Shown here one piece after another: positions 8,718-17,242 of a stretch of 48,324 bases of DNA. The translations under genes and the position numbers were made by a program. Source of the DNA: Candidatus Omnitrophota bacterium (GTDB lineage Bacteria > Omnitrophota > Gorgyraeia > Gorgyraeales > Gorgyraeaceae); NCBI GenBank assembly GCA_018819285.1, contig JAHJQM010000002.1:1-48324 (forward strand), in the 5' to 3' direction. The notes under the pieces were generated by a model. The model was not told where the DNA came from. It worked only from the letters and a program-made list of their open reading frames with translations, and did not search any database. Numbering within the stretch: position 1 is the stretch's first letter; each line of letters begins with the position of its first letter.

Positions 8718-9125
8718 TTATTCTATATTATCGGACACATTAATCAGAACCTTTTCTTCTACAAATATAGGCGCTTTAGCCCGTATGGCTATTGCAATGC
8801 TGTCGCTTGGTCTGGCGTCTATTTCTTCTATACGACTATCCACTGATATGATAAGCTTTGCAAAAAACGTGTTGTTTTCTAACTTATTAATTATTATTTT
8901 ATCTATCTTTGCACCTAGCTGGGTTATCGCGTTATAAAATAAATCATGCGTCATAGGCCTTGGAGGGTTCACGCCGCTTATCTTCATTTTAATAGCAGTT
9001 ACTTCCATTATGCCTATTACAATGGGCAGTATGCGCTCTCCCTGTTTTTCCTTAAGCACAATAACCTGTTCGCCCCTATTCTCATCTATTCTTATTTTAT
9101 TCAATTCCATCTCTACAATAGCCAT
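8718..9125 (-). CDS. Bifunctional nuclease family protein (BFN/DUF151)
   Basis: A protein of about 135 aa from the ATG at 9125 (another ATG lies at 9110; a longer TTG-initiated version to 9164 adds residues unlike the family). The family pattern is intact: VIVLKEKQGERILPIVIGIMEV, then HDLFYNAITQLGAKI and the C-terminal ARPSDSIAIAIRAKAPIFVEE. Members are small alpha/beta proteins; some have been reported to have DNase/RNase activity, and their role in bacteria is poorly defined. It follows the hydrogenase maturation protease gene and may be the last gene of that operon or an independent unit. Confidence 0.85.
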   Translation of the reverse strand: MAIVEMELNKIRIDENRGEQVIVLKEKQGERILPIVIGIMEVTAIKMKISGVNPPRPMTHDLFYNAITQLGAKIDKIIINKLENNTFFAKLIISVDSRIEEIDARPSDSIAIAIRAKAPIFVEEKVLINVSDNIE

Positions 9126-9160
9126 GATAAGAAAAAGGTTATCATATGAATAACCTGTTG

Positions 9161-9619
9161 TCAAGCCGCCCAGGAGGTTATTAATGCTTTTACAAGTTTA
9201 TCCAGTGATTTTTGTACACAAGCGCTTAAAGGTTGGCCGAATTTATTTGATTCAGGTTTAATGCCCAATATGTAAATATCCGCAAGCGTAACTTCTTTTA
9301 GATATTCTATCAACAACTTCGGAGAAACATCATGCGTTGAAATTTTCCCGGAACGCAGATCTTCACCTGAAAAGATCCTTACATCTCCAGGCTCTCCTTC
9401 AAAACATATTGCATCTACTATAATAATCGTATCTGGTTTTAATCTGGTTATAACGCCTGTCCAGTTTTCAGGAGCAACGCCTGCATCTATAACCTCATAA
9501 GGCACTTTGTCTTTTATAATTTTCGCAAGATAAGGACCTAGCCCATCGTCTCCGCATTCAATATTTCCTATGCAGAGCATAACAATTTTGCCTTTTAATA
9601 TAACCTTTAAATTTACCAT
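9161..9619 (-). CDS. hycI: NiFe-hydrogenase maturation endopeptidase (HycI/HyaD type)
   Basis: A 152-aa member of the peptidase A31/M52 family that removes the C-terminal extension of NiFe-hydrogenase large subunits after nickel insertion. Visible family features are the glycine-rich start CIGNIECGDDGLGP with the metal-binding Asp, IVDAICFEGEPGD with the second Asp, and ISTHDVSP with the His ligand. It lies downstream of the hydrogenase structural genes, whose large subunit (16064-17239) keeps a 32-residue tail after its DPCYCCTER motif, which is exactly the substrate expected. The ATG at 9619 is used; a second Met at residue 14 is also possible. Confidence 0.9.
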   Translation of the reverse strand: MVNLKVILKGKIVMLCIGNIECGDDGLGPYLAKIIKDKVPYEVIDAGVAPENWTGVITRLKPDTIIIVDAICFEGEPGDVRIFSGEDLRSGKISTHDVSPKLLIEYLKEVTLADIYILGIKPESNKFGQPLSACVQKSLDKLVKALITSWAA

Positions 9620-9644
9620 AGACCTATATTATAAAGTTGCAATG

Positions 9645-10244
9645 TTAGGTATTTAGCGTAATTTCCCTGCGGCATTTTGGACAGAGTATTTTAATCCTAT
9701 CTTGGCGAGTCAACTCTTCTGATTTCTGTATATCAAGAAATGCTAATTTTAGTTCTTTCAATGCAGATAAATAAGACGTGGGGCTTGAATATGCCAAAGG
9801 CCCTAGCTTTTTCGCAACCCAGGACAAGTGGTCTTTTGCTCCTACTATGCATCCACAACCTTCGCATAAAGCCAGCTCCTTTTCAACAGCTTCTATAGCC
9901 TGACTTCTGTCAAATATAGCCAGGTCAAATTTATTGGAAAGCTTTATGCCTTCCTGGGTAATACACGCTGCTTGACACTGTCCGCAGAATATGCATGAAT
10001 CATAACGCAGCTCCAATCTTCTCAAAGGCGTTTCTGAATCAGGCACATCTTTCACTTCTATGCAACCTGTCGGGCAAACCTCAGCGCATGCCTTGCAACC
10101 TACGCACCCATCTTTAAAATACTCTGGCTTTCCCCTAAAGCGCTTCTCAGGCACATGCGGCTGGAATGGAAATTTTGATGTATACGGACCTTTTATTAAT
10201 GCCATAATTGCTTCTATTAATTCTCGTAATTTTGGATATCTCAT
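9645..10244 (-). CDS. NuoI/EchF-like 4Fe-4S subunit of the hydrogenase, with Cys-rich tail
   Basis: A protein of about 199 aa (ATG at 10244, with GGATGGG upstream, overlapping the mrpG-like stop by one base). It has two [4Fe-4S] motifs in the order of NuoI/EchF/MbhN: CVGCKACAEVCP (about 48-59) and CIFCGQCQAAC (about 85-95). These carry electrons to the small subunit. The C-terminal half is an unusual extension with four or five further cysteines (LCEGCGC at about 142-148 and CPKCRREI at about 187-194), which may bind zinc or an additional cluster. HycF/HyfH-type subunits also have Cys-containing tails. Confidence 0.88.
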   Translation of the reverse strand: MRYPKLRELIEAIMALIKGPYTSKFPFQPHVPEKRFRGKPEYFKDGCVGCKACAEVCPTGCIEVKDVPDSETPLRRLELRYDSCIFCGQCQAACITQEGIKLSNKFDLAIFDRSQAIEAVEKELALCEGCGCIVGAKDHLSWVAKKLGPLAYSSPTSYLSALKELKLAFLDIQKSEELTRQDRIKILCPKCRREITLNT

Positions 10245-10579
10245 CAATTCCCATCCTGTTCGTATTTATCAACCACGCTCTTAGGCCAGAGTTTTACGCC
10301 TGATTTATGGGCACCTCTAGCAAGGGCATGCGCAGCAACAGGAGAAGTAAGAAGCAAAAATACTGCTACTAGAATTGCCTTAACTCCTGTTGTGCCTAAT
10401 CCTTTCATTATAAACGTGCCAAAAAGAATACTGCAGGTGCCAAGCGTAACACATTTGGTAGTAGCTTGTAGCCTGTTATAGACATCAGGAAGCCTCAATA
10501 AACCAATACATCCGAATATATCGAATCCCAGACCTAATATAATAAATATATAACCTATTAACTGTTGAATATTACTCAT
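10244..10579 (-). CDS. mrpG: Mrp/Mbh antiporter subunit G-like membrane protein
   Basis: A 111-aa protein from the ATG at 10579, which has GGAAGAGG 8 nt upstream; the gene overlaps the upstream mrpF-like stop by 8 nt. It has three hydrophobic helices and the subunit G signature FDIFGCIGLLRLPDVYNRLQ followed by a KCVTLG segment. MrpG/PhaG is a small subunit of multisubunit Na+/H+ antiporters; in membrane-bound hydrogenases (MbhC) it belongs to the sodium-translocating module. It is part of the ordered minus-strand set E-F-G. Confidence 0.9.
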   Translation of the reverse strand: MSNIQQLIGYIFIILGLGFDIFGCIGLLRLPDVYNRLQATTKCVTLGTCSILFGTFIMKGLGTTGVKAILVAVFLLLTSPVAAHALARGAHKSGVKLWPKSVVDKYEQDGN

Positions 10580-10940
10580 CAAAACCTCTTCCTTCCAGAT
10601 ATTTTGCCAGCGCAAGAGCTCCTATAAAACTCTGCAATGCCCATGCAATAGCAATATCCAGATACCAGTCTCTCCCTGTAGGAATACTCAAGATTGCGCA
10701 AAATCCTACTATCAGAATCCCAAGCGTATCTATTGCCACTGCCCTATCAGCAGGCGTTGGGCCAGCCATAACCCTGAAAAAGCACATAGCAAAACAAAGC
10801 ATAAGAACAAAAAAACAATGTGCCAAAAATCCGGACTGCCAATTCAATAGAGACGGGATTGGATATAGCATTATAAATAATAAGCTAGCTGCCAGAATAC
10901 CAAAACCAATTAACCATTTTAAATTTTTCATAATGATCAT
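10572..10940 (-). CDS. mrpF: Mrp/Mbh antiporter subunit F-like membrane protein
   Basis: A 122-aa protein with three hydrophobic helices and the MrpF signature RVMAGPTPADRAVAIDTLG (about 56-74). The ATG at 10940 overlaps the upstream subunit E stop by 4 nt (ATGA). It corresponds to MnhF/PhaF and to MbhB of archaeal membrane-bound hydrogenases. It has an N-terminal extension of one extra hydrophobic helix (WLIGFGILAASLLFIMLYPI), giving a longer product than the usual ~90 aa. Confidence 0.9.
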   Translation of the reverse strand: MIIMKNLKWLIGFGILAASLLFIMLYPIPSLLNWQSGFLAHCFFVLMLCFAMCFFRVMAGPTPADRAVAIDTLGILIVGFCAILSIPTGRDWYLDIAIAWALQSFIGALALAKYLEGRGFDE

Positions 10941-11431
10941 TCGAATATCTTTTTCAGAATTTTTTCAAATTTACTTACGATCAGCTCTGTTGCCTTATCT
11001 ATATCCTGAGTCTTTACATCAATCCAATGAACATAAAGCACGCCTTTTTCAGCGTCTATATCCACGCAAAAAGTCCCAGGAGTAAGAGTTATGGAATTCG
11101 CGAGAAATGTCAATCCGGTATCAGATCTCAAAGTAGTCTTCACTTTTACAATTCCTGGATTAATTGGAAGTCTTGGATTCAACACTCTTATTGCAACATC
11201 TATATTCGCTTTCAGGCACTCCCATAAAAATACAGGCACGTAATAACAGAACCAGAGATATCTTGTTATATGCCCAAAATGATGCGGTCTTTGACTGAAT
11301 AAATCGCCTGTTATAAACGCAACAAAAGCTGAAACTATCAATCCAACTATTAAATGCTGGAGATCCAAAGGCCATGTCAAAAGAGACCACACCAGAAATC
11401 CTATTATGAACAATACAATTTTACTCTTCAT
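10937..11431 (-). CDS. mrpE: Mrp/Mbh antiporter subunit E-like protein
   Basis: A 164-aa MnhE/PhaE-family protein. N-terminal hydrophobic helices (about 5-40) are followed by the family core: WFCYYVPVFLWECLKANIDVA, then NPGIVKVKTTLRSDTGLTFLANSITLTPGT, which is highly characteristic, and a C-terminal cytoplasmic alpha/beta part ending near the ion pathway in known complexes. It overlaps both neighbours by 4 nt (ATGA junctions), indicating tight translational coupling inside the antiporter module. It corresponds to MbhA in archaeal hydrogenases. Confidence 0.92.
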   Translation of the reverse strand: MKSKIVLFIIGFLVWSLLTWPLDLQHLIVGLIVSAFVAFITGDLFSQRPHHFGHITRYLWFCYYVPVFLWECLKANIDVAIRVLNPRLPINPGIVKVKTTLRSDTGLTFLANSITLTPGTFCVDIDAEKGVLYVHWIDVKTQDIDKATELIVSKFEKILKKIFE

Positions 11432-12936
11432 TTCGCTGCTGCCTCCAAAACAACACTGGCATAGCTTGTGCCTTTTAATATCACAGCTACTGCATCATCC
11501 AGAAAGAACCTAAAAGACGGTATTAACATAAGGCCTCCGAATATACATATGACAGCAAGGCATACCATAGGGAATAGCATCGTAAAAGGCACTTCTTTGA
11601 TATTTTTAAATTTATCTTTTATCTCTCCGAGAAAAGCAAACTTTTGCACCTTCATAAATGAGGCCAGGGTAAGAATGCTTCCTATTACTGCACAAATAGC
11701 ATATCCAAAATTTCCTTTCTCTAGACATGCAATAATTATTATAGCCTTGCTAAAAAATCCATTAAAAGGCGGGATACCTGCGATAGACATTGAAGCCACA
11801 AGATTAGTTTTTGCAGTCACTGGCATTAATTTCCCAAGTCCGCCTGTTTCTTTTAAATCCCTTGTACCAGTAGCGTAGTCTACTGCGCCAGAATTCAAAA
11901 AAAGTAATGACTTAAATACTGAATGGTTAAATAAATGGAATAGCCCGCCGAGTATCCCTAGAGGCGTCCCAAGCCCAATGCCTAGAATTACATAACCAAT
12001 CTGGCTAATAGAATGATATGCCAGTAATCTCTTAAAATCCCATTGCGACAATGCAAGCACAACCCCTGCTATCATAGAGATAGCTCCTAAAAACATCAGC
12101 ACTGCAAGATAGCCTTGAGTAGCGCCTATTATATTGAAGAAAATCCTGATAAGAGAATAAACGCCAAGCGTCTTGATTAAAACCCCTGAAAGCATGGCAG
12201 AAATCGAAGCAGGAGCAGCTGGATGAGCATCAGGAAGCCATGCGTGAAATGGGACAAGAGCGGATTTTAATCCAAACCCCATTAAAAACAACACCCCTAC
12301 AAAAGGTATAACCCATTCATTCTGCTTATTGCTCAAAACCCTGGCCATATCTGCCATATTCAAAGTAGAAGCAAAGCTGTATAAAAATGCGATTCCTATA
12401 AAAATAAAAGCTGAGGCAACAGAGCCCATAATTGCATATTTAAAAGATGCCTCCAGCTCTTCTGCTTCTGTTCCAAATGCTACCAGCGCATAACTTGCAA
12501 TAGAAGCGATCTCAAGGAATACAAAAAGATTAAATAAATCGCCTGTTATTATTAACCCATTCATACCGCAAACCATTAAAGAAAATAATGTGAAAAACTT
12601 TGGCTTGTCAGTATATTGTTCCATATAGGACAAAGAATACACTGCTACAAAAAATGCGATAAGGTTTACAGTTATAAGCATAAAACAAGACAGGCCATCC
12701 AACACCATGCAAATGCCAAATGGCGGCATCCACCCGCCTATTTTGTAAACCATGATCTTTCCAGCTGCAGAATTAAGCAAAAACCTGGCATAAAGAGAAA
12801 AGGCAAAAAGTGCCAAACTGCTTATAAAAATTATAGTCTCGCTGGAGCGCTTGATAAATTTTCCCACAAGCGATGTCAGAAACGCTGCAGCCAGCGGAAT
12901 AATTACAAATAAAGGAATTATTGTTATATTATTCAT
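11428..12936 (-). CDS. mrpD: MrpD/NuoN-like proton-channel subunit of the hydrogenase complex
   Basis: A 502-aa polytopic protein of the proton-conducting transporter family (NADH-quinone oxidoreductase N/M, MrpD). About 14 helices are visible. Key charged positions are present: LEIASIASYALVAFG (helix 5 Glu), the central LKSALVPFHAWLPDAHPAAPASISAMLSGVLIK segment (Lys and broken helix, split here as LKSALVPFHAWLPDAHP and onward) and the second Lys region FKRLLAYHSISQIGYV. It forms one of two antiporter-like channels in this operon, the other being at 14261-16060. The ATG overlaps the subunit C stop by one base (TAATG). Confidence 0.92.
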   Translation of the reverse strand: MNNITIIPLFVIIPLAAAFLTSLVGKFIKRSSETIIFISSLALFAFSLYARFLLNSAAGKIMVYKIGGWMPPFGICMVLDGLSCFMLITVNLIAFFVAVYSLSYMEQYTDKPKFFTLFSLMVCGMNGLIITGDLFNLFVFLEIASIASYALVAFGTEAEELEASFKYAIMGSVASAFIFIGIAFLYSFASTLNMADMARVLSNKQNEWVIPFVGVLFLMGFGLKSALVPFHAWLPDAHPAAPASISAMLSGVLIKTLGVYSLIRIFFNIIGATQGYLAVLMFLGAISMIAGVVLALSQWDFKRLLAYHSISQIGYVILGIGLGTPLGILGGLFHLFNHSVFKSLLFLNSGAVDYATGTRDLKETGGLGKLMPVTAKTNLVASMSIAGIPPFNGFFSKAIIIIACLEKGNFGYAICAVIGSILTLASFMKVQKFAFLGEIKDKFKNIKEVPFTMLFPMVCLAVICIFGGLMLIPSFRFFLDDAVAVILKGTSYASVVLEAAAK

Positions 12937-13274
12937 TAGCCTTTAAGCCTCTTTATCTTTGTAATATCAAATGTCCCGTATTTTTCATAAATTCTAATTG
13001 CAATAGATATAACAAGCGCTGTAATCGCAAGGCCTATAACAATAGATGTCAGCACTAATGCTTGAGGAAGCGGGTCTACCATATTAAAGATATTTTGGTC
13101 TTTCGCGTCTATAGGCGCCCTCCCGTGAAAACGATAACCTATCAGCACAAAAAACAGATTCATGGCATATTCCATTATGCCTAGCCCTATTATCATTTTT
13201 ACAATGTTTCGCTTGCGTAATACGCCATAAAGCCCAACGCAGAATAACATAAGACATAAAAAATAAAGTATCAT
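12936..13274 (-). CDS. mrpC: MrpC/NuoK-like subunit
   Basis: A 112-aa protein with three membrane helices, matching MrpC/MnhC (NuoK family; MbhG in archaea). Features are GLYGVLRKRNIVKMIIGLGIMEYAMNL with its buried Glu, followed by DPLPQALVLTSIVIGLAITAL with the DPLPQALVLT signature. AAGG lies upstream of the ATG. Together with the D-type channel it forms the start of the proton/sodium pathway in Mrp-type complexes. Confidence 0.93.
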   Translation of the reverse strand: MILYFLCLMLFCVGLYGVLRKRNIVKMIIGLGIMEYAMNLFFVLIGYRFHGRAPIDAKDQNIFNMVDPLPQALVLTSIVIGLAITALVISIAIRIYEKYGTFDITKIKRLKG

Positions 13275-13284
13275 GATGCAATCC

Positions 13285-13725
13285 TTACTTTGATTTCTCC
13301 AATACTACTAGTGCCAGAAAAATTGCAAACAGCCCTACGCCAACTTTTATCCCTATTGAGATATTACTTAAAATTATAGTACCTGCGCTAAAAAGATTAA
13401 AAGGGTTTCCTTTTGCTAATATGTTCAAAAAGAACGACCCTCCTAAAAATCCTAGTAATGCTACTAATAAAAACATCATTGCGCCAATGGATTCTAGATT
13501 AGACGCCATATTCTTGGAAATCCTGGCTACTGCAACATCTTTTCCAAAAGCAAGCATAAGATGCACAAAAGACAATGCCACAATTACCCCTCCTGCAAAA
13601 CCACCGCCAGGGGAAAGATGGCCATGCAGGATAATATAAATGCCAAAAAGTAAAATCAGCCCTACAGTCAGCCGTGTAATTGTTTTTACTATCAGCGTCA
13701 TGCCTGTTTCTGGATTATTTCTCAT
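13285..13725 (-). CDS. mrpB: MrpB-like subunit
   Basis: A 146-aa membrane protein of the MnhB/MrpB family (MbhF in archaea). The signature GHLSPGGGFAGGVIVAL (about 29-45) is intact and there are four hydrophobic helices. The ATG at 13725 lies inside the end of the upstream DUF4040-type gene (11-nt overlap), so expression is coupled. It sits in the canonical order between the MrpA-C-terminal-like gene and the MrpC-like gene. Confidence 0.92.
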   Translation of the reverse strand: MRNNPETGMTLIVKTITRLTVGLILLFGIYIILHGHLSPGGGFAGGVIVALSFVHLMLAFGKDVAVARISKNMASNLESIGAMMFLLVALLGFLGGSFFLNILAKGNPFNLFSAGTIILSNISIGIKVGVGLFAIFLALVVLEKSK

Positions 13726-14242
13726 TCTTTTTCTTTCTCCCTGGCCTACGCAATATAGCCATTATGCCTATTACAGAAGTAAATAAGACTGTTGCCTCTC
13801 CCAAGGTGTCATATGCCCTAAAATCCAGTATTACAGCAGTTACAATATTGACAGCGCCTGTCTTGGATACGCCTTCTTGCAGATATTTTTTTACAACTTC
13901 CATTATAGGCTCTCCAAAACGAGGAAGCTCTTTTAATGCCAGCCAGCTGAACAATAAAAAAACAGCAATAAACCCAAGCGTAGAAAGTGTATTAAAAATC
14001 CATCTGCCTTCTATGACAAGCGGCAGGTCTTTATTAATTGTGGCCCTGATTAGAATAATTAAACACAATATCTCTACCACTAACTGTGTAATCGCCAAGT
14101 CCGGAGCTTTAAGCACAAGAAAAGCCAAGCATAACGCAAAACCAACTGCCCCTACAGCAATTACGCTTGAGAGAAGATCCTTCACCTCAATCGCAACTAT
14201 TGCAGCAAAGATCATAAATATTAAAAGTATATGCAGTTCCAT
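13715..14242 (-). CDS. MbhD/MbhE-like fused subunit (MrpA C-terminal domains)
   Basis: A 175-aa membrane protein that joins two domains. The N-terminal DUF4040/MbhD-like helices (about 1-75) contain SSVIAVGAVGFALCLAFLVL and KAPDLAITQLVVE. The C-terminal MbhE-like part (about 80-170) contains DFRAYDTLGEATVLFTSVIG. In Mrp antiporters both regions belong to the C-terminus of MrpA; in archaeal Mbh they are separate small genes D and E, so this single fused gene is intermediate. AGGGA lies upstream of the ATG, 18 nt after the NuoL-like stop. Confidence 0.87.
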   Translation of the reverse strand: MELHILLIFMIFAAIVAIEVKDLLSSVIAVGAVGFALCLAFLVLKAPDLAITQLVVEILCLIILIRATINKDLPLVIEGRWIFNTLSTLGFIAVFLLFSWLALKELPRFGEPIMEVVKKYLQEGVSKTGAVNIVTAVILDFRAYDTLGEATVLFTSVIGIMAILRRPGRKKKNEK

Positions 14243-14260
14243 TGTGTCCCTTGCTCCGTT

Positions 14261-16060
14261 CTACCTCAAGAAAAACAAGAATAACCCTATCATGCCCAAA
14301 AGCGTCCACACTAAATATGTTGGAAGAATGCCATTATGTAAATACTGAAAAAACCCGCCTATCCCAAAAACAATTGATTTTCCCTGTTCGTATATATCAA
14401 AAACGCCCGATTCTGCTTTTTTATAAATAAACTTTAACAACCCGATTTCCTCTATAGTATTATAAAATTCTGTTCCAGAAAGCCTCATATCTTCCTGTAT
14501 CTGCTCCCCGCCTATGTAAGATTCGCTAACCCTTACGCCTTTAAAATTCCCAAGAAAATATATTATAACGCCTATGGCAAGCCCTATTAACAAAAATAAA
14601 GTGGCTTTTAAAGAAGGCCATGTTCCTATAAAACTAAGACCGGTGTTTAAGGCTGGGACTATAAAATACCTCAAAGGAATTTTGTATGCAAATATCCCGA
14701 ATACTATACAAAGAGCTGACAAAATAACCGCAGGTATCCACATCTGCCATGAAACCTCATTCCTTGCCTCTCTGCTCTTTGTTCTCTGATCTTTGCTAGG
14801 TGTTCCCAAAAATATAGCATGAATCAACTTTATAAACGACGCCAGCGTGAGGCCGCTTCCAAACATTGCTGCCACAAGGCATATTATCCACAATACCCCG
14901 CCTGATTTACCTTTTTCTATCAGGCCCTGATAAATCATCCATTTTGAAAAAAATCCATTAAAAGGAGGAATGCCTGATATTGCGCAGGATGCGACTAAAG
15001 TTGTAAAAAATGTTATTGGCATTATCTTGCTAAGTCCGCCTAAATTATCCAGCTCAGAGGTTTTTGTTTTATATTCTACATTGCCTGCTGATAAAAACAA
15101 GCAGCACTTATAGATGGCGTGGTTAAGCATATGAAACAGGCCGCCTGCTATGCCTATAGGATTGCCTGTTCCTATGCCAAGCACCATATAACCAACTTGG
15201 CTTACCGCATGATAACCTAGTAATTTCTTGAAATCGTGCTGCACTAGAGCCATCATTACAGCTGCTATTATTGTAATTGAGCCTACTATCATAAGGATTG
15301 CATAGGTAAAACTATTCAGAATAAATACATTCAGCGCTAGCCTAGCTAGTAAATATATTCCTAGCAATTTATCTAGGCTCGCAGGTAAAAATGCAGTTAC
15401 GCTGATAGGCGCTTCCTGAGCAGTTTCAGGTATCCATGTATGAAAAGGCATTGCGCCTGCTTTTGCAAACGCTCCGATTGCTATGAGTAAGAACGCCCAG
15501 AAAGCTAAAGGCGTATTTATATCTATTTTCATATCGCTTAAATTTAAAGATTTAGTTATAAGCCAGATTAGACCAAAGCCAAGTATCATAAGGCTGTCTG
15601 AGCCGCCTATTATAATAAATGTTTTCTTGCTTACAGAAGCTGCCTTTGGCCCTGATATATTTATAAGGCCGTAAAGCGTAAAACCCAGAAAACCCCATGA
15701 AACTAAAAGAAGTATGATATTATTTGAAATTGCGGCTAGAATTGATGCGCCAATCGTCCATATTATATAGGTATAATATAAAGAAACATCTTTATAAGAA
15801 GACATGAAGCGCATTGAATACAATGTAACTAAAAATCCAAATAGTCCTATTGCGAGCACGATAAACCTGGATAAACCGTCTACATACAAATAACCTGCAT
15901 TGATAGGAGAAACAAAAAATATCCTTATTGCTGATATAAATAAATATATAGATGTGATAAGACTAAAAAATTCTGCAACTTTTCTGAATCTTTTAGGTAT
16001 CAACAATATAAATAACCCTGCAACTATTGAAAATAATATCGGCTCTAATAACATTTTCAT
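14261..16060 (-). CDS. NuoL/MrpA-like proton-channel subunit of the hydrogenase complex
   Basis: A 599-aa polytopic proton-conducting transporter with about 15 helices, the larger of the two antiporter-like subunits. Seen are KAGAMPFHTWIPETAQEAPI, ASLDKLLGIYLLARL, a second Lys/His segment DFKKLLGYHAVSQVGYMVLG and SAGNVEYKTKTSELDNLGGL. The C-terminal part after residue 420 carries an extra soluble segment and a final helix (LPTYLVWTLLGMIGLFLFFLR). It is homologous to NuoL, HyfB and MbhH. A hydrophilic RTKSREARNE stretch at about residues 425-434 looks like a late insertion. It starts 3 nt downstream of the large-subunit stop. Confidence 0.9.
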   Translation of the reverse strand: MKMLLEPILFSIVAGLFILLIPKRFRKVAEFFSLITSIYLFISAIRIFFVSPINAGYLYVDGLSRFIVLAIGLFGFLVTLYSMRFMSSYKDVSLYYTYIIWTIGASILAAISNNIILLLVSWGFLGFTLYGLINISGPKAASVSKKTFIIIGGSDSLMILGFGLIWLITKSLNLSDMKIDINTPLAFWAFLLIAIGAFAKAGAMPFHTWIPETAQEAPISVTAFLPASLDKLLGIYLLARLALNVFILNSFTYAILMIVGSITIIAAVMMALVQHDFKKLLGYHAVSQVGYMVLGIGTGNPIGIAGGLFHMLNHAIYKCCLFLSAGNVEYKTKTSELDNLGGLSKIMPITFFTTLVASCAISGIPPFNGFFSKWMIYQGLIEKGKSGGVLWIICLVAAMFGSGLTLASFIKLIHAIFLGTPSKDQRTKSREARNEVSWQMWIPAVILSALCIVFGIFAYKIPLRYFIVPALNTGLSFIGTWPSLKATLFLLIGLAIGVIIYFLGNFKGVRVSESYIGGEQIQEDMRLSGTEFYNTIEEIGLLKFIYKKAESGVFDIYEQGKSIVFGIGGFFQYLHNGILPTYLVWTLLGMIGLFLFFLR

Positions 16061-16063
16061 TTT

Positions 16064-17239
16064 TTAACGCTTTCTAAGTTTCTCTGTCTTTGCCTGCGAA
16101 AGCCTTATTAAATCCTGACCGTCCATTAATTTTTTGCCAGTCTTATAATCTACCACTGCCATTCTTTCTGTGCAACAATAACACGGGTCAACCGCTGCAA
16201 GTATTATTGCAGCATCTGATATAGTTCCCCCGATCACTGCTTTTTTATTTGAAGCTATATTCATAAAACTTGGCGCCCTGACCTTGTGCCTGGCTGGACT
16301 ATTCCCGCCATCTGACATAATATAATGAAATACCTCTCCTCGCGGCGCTTCATGCCTTCCAATCCCTTCCCCAGAAAGCATATCTTTTATATTTATATCT
16401 ATCGGACCTTTTGGCATCTTATCAAGGCACTGAATTATTATATTTAGAGACTCGTAAAGTTCCAGTATCCTTACGACAGCCTTGCTATATACATCCCCGC
16501 CTTCCTGCGTAATTACCTTCCATTCTACTTTATCGTATGCTGCATATGGATCGTCTTTTCTGACGTCAATGCCTACCCCAGATGCCCTTGCTGTAGGTCC
16601 AACTGCGCAATAATCATGCACATCTTCTTTTGTCAGAACGCCCACGCCTTCTGTCCTAGCATGGATAACAGGGTCGTCCATTACAGCACCTTTAAACATA
16701 TCAAACTTTGGAATCAAATCCTTTAATGTCTTTTTTATCCAGGGGAAATCTTCTTCAAACATGTCCCTTCGTACTCCGCCTGGCTTCATCATTGCATAGT
16801 TCTGCCTGTTGCCTGCAATACGCTCAAATATGTCAAGCACTGGTTCTCTGTATCTCCACGCCCACATCCAAACTGTGTTATATCCAAGGAAATGACCTGC
16901 TAAGCCAAGCCATAAAAGATGACTGTGGACTCTTTCTAATTCGCCTATAATCGTGCGTATGTAAAGCGCTCTTTCAGGGACTTGAACGCCCAAAAGATCA
17001 TCTATTGCATTTACATATGCAAATGGATGCGACGTAGAGCAAATCCCGCAAATCCTTTCAACCAAAAATGTTACCTGGTCAAAACTTTTAGATTCAGCTA
17101 TCTTTTCAATAAGCCTATGGTTATATCCAAGCTCAATATCCATATCTACTACAGTCTCGCCATCCACATGCAACTTGAAAAATTCAGGCTCTTCCTGTAA
17201 TGGGTGATACGGCCCTATTGGTATAATCTTACGCGCCAT
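16064..17239 (-). CDS. Group 4 NiFe-hydrogenase large (catalytic) subunit
   Basis: A 391-aa catalytic subunit that binds the Ni-Fe(CN)2CO centre. Both ligand motifs are intact: RICGICSTSH (Cys64, Cys67, His71) and DPCYCCTER (Cys353, Cys356). The short length, the IIPIGPYHP start shared with NuoD/HycE/MbhL/EchE proteins and the context assign it to group 4 (respiratory, membrane-bound, usually H2-evolving). A 32-residue tail follows DPCYCCTER, so it needs the protease encoded at 9161-9619. The NuoC-like partner is a separate gene just upstream rather than an N-terminal fusion as in HycE. Confidence 0.95.
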   Translation of the reverse strand: MARKIIPIGPYHPLQEEPEFFKLHVDGETVVDMDIELGYNHRLIEKIAESKSFDQVTFLVERICGICSTSHPFAYVNAIDDLLGVQVPERALYIRTIIGELERVHSHLLWLGLAGHFLGYNTVWMWAWRYREPVLDIFERIAGNRQNYAMMKPGGVRRDMFEEDFPWIKKTLKDLIPKFDMFKGAVMDDPVIHARTEGVGVLTKEDVHDYCAVGPTARASGVGIDVRKDDPYAAYDKVEWKVITQEGGDVYSKAVVRILELYESLNIIIQCLDKMPKGPIDINIKDMLSGEGIGRHEAPRGEVFHYIMSDGGNSPARHKVRAPSFMNIASNKKAVIGGTISDAAIILAAVDPCYCCTERMAVVDYKTGKKLMDGQDLIRLSQAKTEKLRKR

Positions 17240-17242
17240 TGT

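Noticed and set aside
9126-9164. TTG extension of the bifunctional-nuclease-family gene
   Set aside because: The extra residues do not match the family and TTG has no ribosome binding site.
13680-14348. 222-codon plus-strand open frame
   Set aside because: It is antisense to clear MrpB- and MbhDE-like genes and has no ribosome binding site or domain.
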